This document shows, piece by piece, positions 5,926-8,760 of a stretch of DNA of 8,760 bases. Origin of the DNA: CAZCFB01 sp964511535 (lineage in GTDB: Bacteria > Myxococcota_A > Polyangia > GCA-2747355 > CAZCFB01); NCBI GenBank assembly GCA_964511535.1, contig CAZEFW010000247.1, forward strand, positions 1 to 8,760. Direction: 5' to 3'. The notes under the pieces were generated by a model. The model was not told the DNA's origin. It made no database searches and was given only the letters and a program-made list of their open reading frames with translations. The first letter of the stretch is position 1; each line of letters begins with the position of its first letter. Both the position numbers and the translations under genes were made by a program.

Positions 5926-6114
5926 GCTAGACGTGGAGGCTCTTACCAGTACGAAAAGCGACAGCGCGAGTTGAAGAAGCAGAAGCGCAAGCAGGAAAAG
6001 CGCGAGCGGCGAAAGGCGGCCAAGGAGGCAGGTCTGGATGAGGATGGCGTCGAGGAGGAGGATCCTGATCTGGCTGGTATTGTGCCCGGCCCGCAGCCGC
6101 CCCCCGAGGACTGA
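5923..6114 (+). CDS. Small highly charged protein of unknown function
   Basis: A 63-residue protein. Residues 1-43 are rich in Lys, Arg, Gln and Glu and should form one long charged helix (about 9-40); this is followed by an acidic stretch (DEDGVEEEDPD, 44-54) and a Pro-rich end, GIVPGPQPPPED. There is no membrane segment or signal peptide, so it should be cytosolic, and the basic half could bind nucleic acid or ribosomes. I do not recognise a named family. That it is real is supported by the near-perfect ribosome site before the TTG start, by the sharp change from a basic to an acidic half, and by its filling the space between two well-defined genes. It is divergent from csp and convergent with the membrane-anchored protein gene, whose stop lies 32 bp away. 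Confidence 0.8.
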   Translation: MARRGGSYQYEKRQRELKKQKRKQEKRERRKAAKEAGLDEDGVEEEDPDLAGIVPGPQPPPED

Positions 6115-6115
6115 T

Positions 6116-6142
6116 CCGCGCACCGGCTGCGGCGCCGCGCGG
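6116..6142. terminator. Possible shared GC hairpin between convergent genes
   Basis: CCGCGC (6116-6121) pairs with GCGCGG (6137-6142) in the 32-bp spacer between two converging stop codons, with a GC-rich loop that can fold further. There is no T-run on either side, so it would be at best a Rho-assisted or bidirectional pause site. Confidence 0.3.
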
Positions 6143-6146
6143 GGAG

Positions 6147-6770
6147 CTAATCGGTCTCTTCGTCCCTGAGAGGCTCATACTCCTCGACGCCAGCGCCGTC
6201 GCCGGCCTTCGCGATGACCTTGTCCTCGTACCAGGTATACCGGCGGGCCGAGTAGGTCTCACCTGCCACGCCGAACCTGGCGTGGAAATCGCCCTCGAAC
6301 CCCACGACGTAAAACTCCCGATCGGCGCGCGGGATCCCGGCGAGGATCCCCATGGCCCGCTGAGACATGTAGGTCAGCTTCTCCTCGCCCGCCTCGCTCA
6401 TGGTCTCGATGCTCACCTTCAGCGCGCCCTTCACGATGCCCACGCCGGCCCGCCCGGCCATGCGGCGCACAGCCGCGACGACGTCAGCCTCGCTGATGTT
6501 GGTGGTGTGCCGCAGGATCTCCATGTTCAGGTCTTGATATTGCAGGGCGAAGTTGTACTGCAGCTCGTTGACCTTGTAGCGGCAATAGCCGTAGTAGCCG
6601 CCGTACATGCCGCACCCCAGGAGCCCCAGCAGGAACATCCACAGGATCCAGGGTTTCTTGTCCCGCTCCGGCATGATGGGGCGGATATTGTTCGGATCGA
6701 ACGCTGGGCGGCGGTCGCCGTCGGGCGCCTCGTTGTCCGGGGGGGGCGGCGCTTCCTGCTGCGATTCCAT
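6147..6770 (-). CDS. Single-pass membrane-anchored protein of unknown function
   Basis: A 207-residue protein. Residues 1-39 are Pro- and Asp/Glu-rich and hydrophilic; one membrane helix spans about 40-62 (WILWMFLLGLLGCGMYGGYYGY) after a basic KK, so the N-terminus is probably cytosolic and residues 63-207 periplasmic. The outer part contains a helical stretch (66-110) and a mixed alpha/beta segment, ending in an acidic tail. The layout (one helix, then a small alpha/beta domain) recalls DUF4845-type proteins, but I cannot claim membership. The start chosen is the ATG at 6770, with AGGAGG about 11 bases upstream; an ATG at 6806 would add 12 residues but has no ribosome site. The frame stays open to 7364 antisense to the Omp85 gene, which is not real. 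Its spacer to the divergent Omp85 gene is 48 bp, suggesting shared control and a common envelope role. Confidence 0.75.
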   Translation of the reverse strand: MESQQEAPPPPDNEAPDGDRRPAFDPNNIRPIMPERDKKPWILWMFLLGLLGCGMYGGYYGYCRYKVNELQYNFALQYQDLNMEILRHTTNISEADVVAAVRRMAGRAGVGIVKGALKVSIETMSEAGEEKLTYMSQRAMGILAGIPRADREFYVVGFEGDFHARFGVAGETYSARRYTWYEDKVIAKAGDGAGVEEYEPLRDEETD

Positions 6771-6818
6771 CGGTTCTTCGACCTCCTCGCTGAACCAGGG
6801 TAGCATCAAACTCGAACC
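6771..6818. promoter_or_regulatory. Short divergent spacer between the anchored-protein and Omp85 genes
   Basis: Only 48 bp separate the two start codons. This holds the minus-strand AGGAGG (complement within 6780-6787) but no recognisable -35/-10 pair on either strand, so at least one promoter must lie inside the opposite gene's 5' end. Confidence 0.5.
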
Positions 6819-8681
6819 ATGCGACGACTGCTCCTGCCCCTGATTCCCCTGCTGCTCCTGTGCAGCCCCGCGCCCGCGGCGGGCCTGGAGCTCGACCGCA
6901 AATACGAGGCGGAGCTGGTGCGCTGGGCCATGGCCAGGGAGGGCCTGGAGCCGGAGCCAGCGCCGGGCAGCAAGGTCATCGCCCGGGTGGTGGTGGTGCG
7001 GGAGGAGATCATCGCGGAGTCCGATCCCTGGCCCAACTTCCTCAACTGGTTCCACTACACAACGCGGGACTCGGTGGTGCGGCAGGAGCTGCTCATCGGC
7101 AAGGGCAAGCGCTGGGACCAGGACCTGGTGGAGGAGAGCGAGCGGAACCTGCGCAAGCTGTTCATCCTGGCCGTGGCCCGGGTGGTCCCGTGCAAGGGGC
7201 AGCGCCCCGGCGAGCTGGTCATGCTGGTTGTGACCAAGGACCTGTGGAGCATCCGGCTGAACACCGAGTTCAGCCAGGTCGGCTCCATTCTGCAGAAGTT
7301 CGACTGGTTCCCCACCGAGCAGAACTTCCTCGGGCTGAACAAGCGGCTCAGCCTGCACCTTCAACTGAGCCAGCTCGACCTCGGCTCGTTCACGGTGTTC
7401 GACAAGTTCGCCCTGGGGAACATCTACGTGGACGAGCGGCTGCTCGGTAGCCGGATCAAGCTGGTGCAGCGCTTCGACGCCATCGTGGCCGGCGAGGTGC
7501 CGTGCGGCGGCAGCAAGGACGGGGTGTCGGGCGCCTGGTGCCCCGACCGCGAGCTGGGCGACCTCGAGGGCATCTACGGCTACCTGTGGCTCACACGGCC
7601 GCTGTTCTCCCTGGCGACGAAGTGGGGGTTTTCAGTCATCGGGCTGGTCTCCACCGGCCAGCAGCGGCTCTACGCGCAGCCGGGCCCGGTGCTGCGCGCC
7701 GTCTCGGTGGAGCGCTTCACCGGCCGCAAGGGCGACACGGTGCCCCGGGTCTACGACAGGGAGCGCTACGAGGTGGCGGCGGACGTGACCAGGTCCTTCG
7801 GGCGTGAGGTCAAGCATGACCTGAACTGGGGACTCGCGGCCTACCGGCTGCGCTACACCGCCCCGGACGGCTTCCCCTATCCGGACGAGGTCAAGGCCTG
7901 GTTCACCCGGATCTTCCTGCCGCGCAGCGAGGCGGCGAGCTACCTGCACCTGCGATACAGGACCCACAATCCGAAGTTCATCCGGGTCAAGAACATCAAG
8001 AGCCTCGGGCTCTCGGAGGACCTGCGCCTGGGGCATGACGTGACCGTGGAGCTGCGCGGGGCGGTGGGCATGGCCGACTTCGAGCCGCTCTACCTCGAGC
8101 TGCAGGCCGTCGCCTCCTACCGCTGGCAGCTGGGCCAGGACCTGGTGACCTTGAAGCTGGGGGGGCGGGGTCGCTGGCAGCCGTCCATCGAGGACGAGGG
8201 CTTCTCCGACCCGTGGGCCAACGCCCACCTCGAGGCCGAGGCGAGCAACATCTCGCCGCCCGTTCCGGGGGGCCGGTTCCACACCCGGGCGGGCGTTCGC
8301 CTGCGTCACCATGACCTGACCCGCGCCCGCAGCTTCCTGGGCGGTGACAACGGCCTGCGCGGCTACCCGAGCAAGCAGTTCGAGGGGAACAACCTGTGGT
8401 ACGTCAACGCCGAGTTCCGCAGCAACCCGATCAACATCCTGACCCTGCACATCGGCCTCGCCCTGTTCTACGACGGCGGCGCCGTGTGGGGCGGCCCCGA
8501 CCCCCTGGACCCGGACCAGGAGCTGGCCCACACCTACCGCCAGAGCATCGGCGTCGGGCTGCGCGCCCTGTTCCCCCAGTTCGACCGCGAGCCCCTGCGC
8601 GTGGACTTCGGCATCCCGCTGTCCGACGGCGCCGACAGCGTGGGCACCTGGTTCTCGCTGGGGTTCAAGCAGATCTTCTGA
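6819..8681 (+). CDS. Omp85 (BamA/TamA-like) outer-membrane protein
   Basis: A 620-residue secreted protein. Residues 1-21 form a signal peptide (MRRLLL, hydrophobic core, APAA). Cys15 is preceded by Leu, so it is not a normal lipobox. Residues about 52-141 look like one POTRA domain: a strand (VIARVVVV), then VVRQELLIGKGKRWD, helix LVEESERNLRKL and two strands ending in VMLVVTKD. The rest (about 145-620) is beta-rich and forms the barrel. The L6 motif is GGDNGLRGYP (508-517, Arg514) and the strand LALFYDGGAVW (547-557) matches the surface-antigen family; the chain ends in aromatic QIF, typical of outer-membrane proteins recognised by BamA. Canonical BamA has five POTRAs and TamA three, so this is a short-armed relative acting in outer-membrane protein or lipid insertion or transport. 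No ribosome site is clear, but the signal peptide supports this ATG. Confidence 0.88.
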   Translation: MRRLLLPLIPLLLLCSPAPAAGLELDRKYEAELVRWAMAREGLEPEPAPGSKVIARVVVVREEIIAESDPWPNFLNWFHYTTRDSVVRQELLIGKGKRWDQDLVEESERNLRKLFILAVARVVPCKGQRPGELVMLVVTKDLWSIRLNTEFSQVGSILQKFDWFPTEQNFLGLNKRLSLHLQLSQLDLGSFTVFDKFALGNIYVDERLLGSRIKLVQRFDAIVAGEVPCGGSKDGVSGAWCPDRELGDLEGIYGYLWLTRPLFSLATKWGFSVIGLVSTGQQRLYAQPGPVLRAVSVERFTGRKGDTVPRVYDRERYEVAADVTRSFGREVKHDLNWGLAAYRLRYTAPDGFPYPDEVKAWFTRIFLPRSEAASYLHLRYRTHNPKFIRVKNIKSLGLSEDLRLGHDVTVELRGAVGMADFEPLYLELQAVASYRWQLGQDLVTLKLGGRGRWQPSIEDEGFSDPWANAHLEAEASNISPPVPGGRFHTRAGVRLRHHDLTRARSFLGGDNGLRGYPSKQFEGNNLWYVNAEFRSNPINILTLHIGLALFYDGGAVWGGPDPLDPDQELAHTYRQSIGVGLRALFPQFDREPLRVDFGIPLSDGADSVGTWFSLGFKQIF

Positions 8682-8694
8682 CGGCCCCGCGCCC

Positions 8695-8760
8695 GCTCCC
8701 GACCCCGATCCCGCTCCCGCTCCCGACCCCGCTCCCGACCCCGCTCCCGACCCCGATCCC
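8695..8760. repeat. GNYCCC hexanucleotide tandem repeat, running off the window
   Basis: Eleven consecutive hexamers, each GCTCCC, GACCCC or GATCCC, start 13 bp after the Omp85 stop and continue to the last base. On the plus strand the frame reads as Ala-Pro/Asp-Pro dipeptides. No start codon is seen, so it could be intergenic microsatellite DNA or, less likely, the tail of a gene entering from outside on the other strand. Confidence 0.85.

Noticed and set aside
6861..6863. A lipoprotein signal at Cys15 of the Omp85 protein
   Set aside because: The residue before Cys is Leu rather than Gly, Ala or Ser. A normal signal peptidase I site (APAA) follows a few residues later.
6771..7364. A long N-terminal extension of the membrane-anchored protein into the Omp85 gene
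   Set aside because: The extension is antisense to the POTRA-coding region and low in complexity. A ribosome site exists only for the ATG at 6770.
7632..8531. A 299-codon minus-strand open frame inside the Omp85 gene
   Set aside because: It is a shadow of the Omp85 gene: Val/Gln/Arg-rich, without motifs, with no ribosome site noted, and overlapping the barrel signatures.

Overview
The window is GC-rich, gene-dense bacterial DNA, apparently metagenomic: it holds an 18-base N gap flanked by degraded sequence. High GC, a histone H1-like Lys/Ala/Pro tail, NarL-type signalling, an outer-membrane Omp85 protein and a small Lys/Arg/Glu-rich protein suggest a diderm such as a Myxococcota or other deltaproteobacterium-like lineage. 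This placement is inference from gene style, not from a marker gene. No rRNA, tRNA, CRISPR array, transposase or phage gene was found.

Layout. (1) 1-2881, plus strand, probably one operon: the 3' end of an H1-like DNA-binding protein gene (broken by the N gap), a CPBP-family membrane protease (329-1045), a PAS-containing HisKA_3 sensor kinase starting at TTG (1065-2246), and its NarL/LuxR-type response regulator (2243-2881, ATGA overlap). (2) 2927-5642, minus strand, converging on the first block: a cold-shock protein with a GTG start (5442-5642), a strong intrinsic terminator (5386-5417) whose U-tract runs straight into the ATG of a GT87/DUF2029-like membrane glycosyltransferase (4045-5385), then a class V PLP enzyme (2927-4069) overlapping that gene by 25 bp. 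(3) 5643-5922, a 280-bp divergent spacer with several dyads, then a small basic protein gene with a near-perfect Shine-Dalgarno and a TTG start (5923-6114). (4) 6147-8681, a tight divergent pair: a single-pass membrane-anchored protein of unknown function (6147-6770, minus) and a BamA/TamA-type Omp85 protein with one clear POTRA and a C-terminal barrel (6819-8681, plus). (5) 8695-8760, a hexanucleotide tandem repeat running off the window.

The common theme is the cell envelope: a membrane protease next to a membrane-tethered two-component system, a membrane glycosyltransferase, and an inner-membrane anchored protein paired with an outer-membrane assembly or transport barrel. I see no unmistakable new system. 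The best candidates for follow-up are the divergent Omp85/anchored-protein pair and the csp-terminator-glycosyltransferase junction, where readthrough control by the cold-shock protein is a testable possibility.
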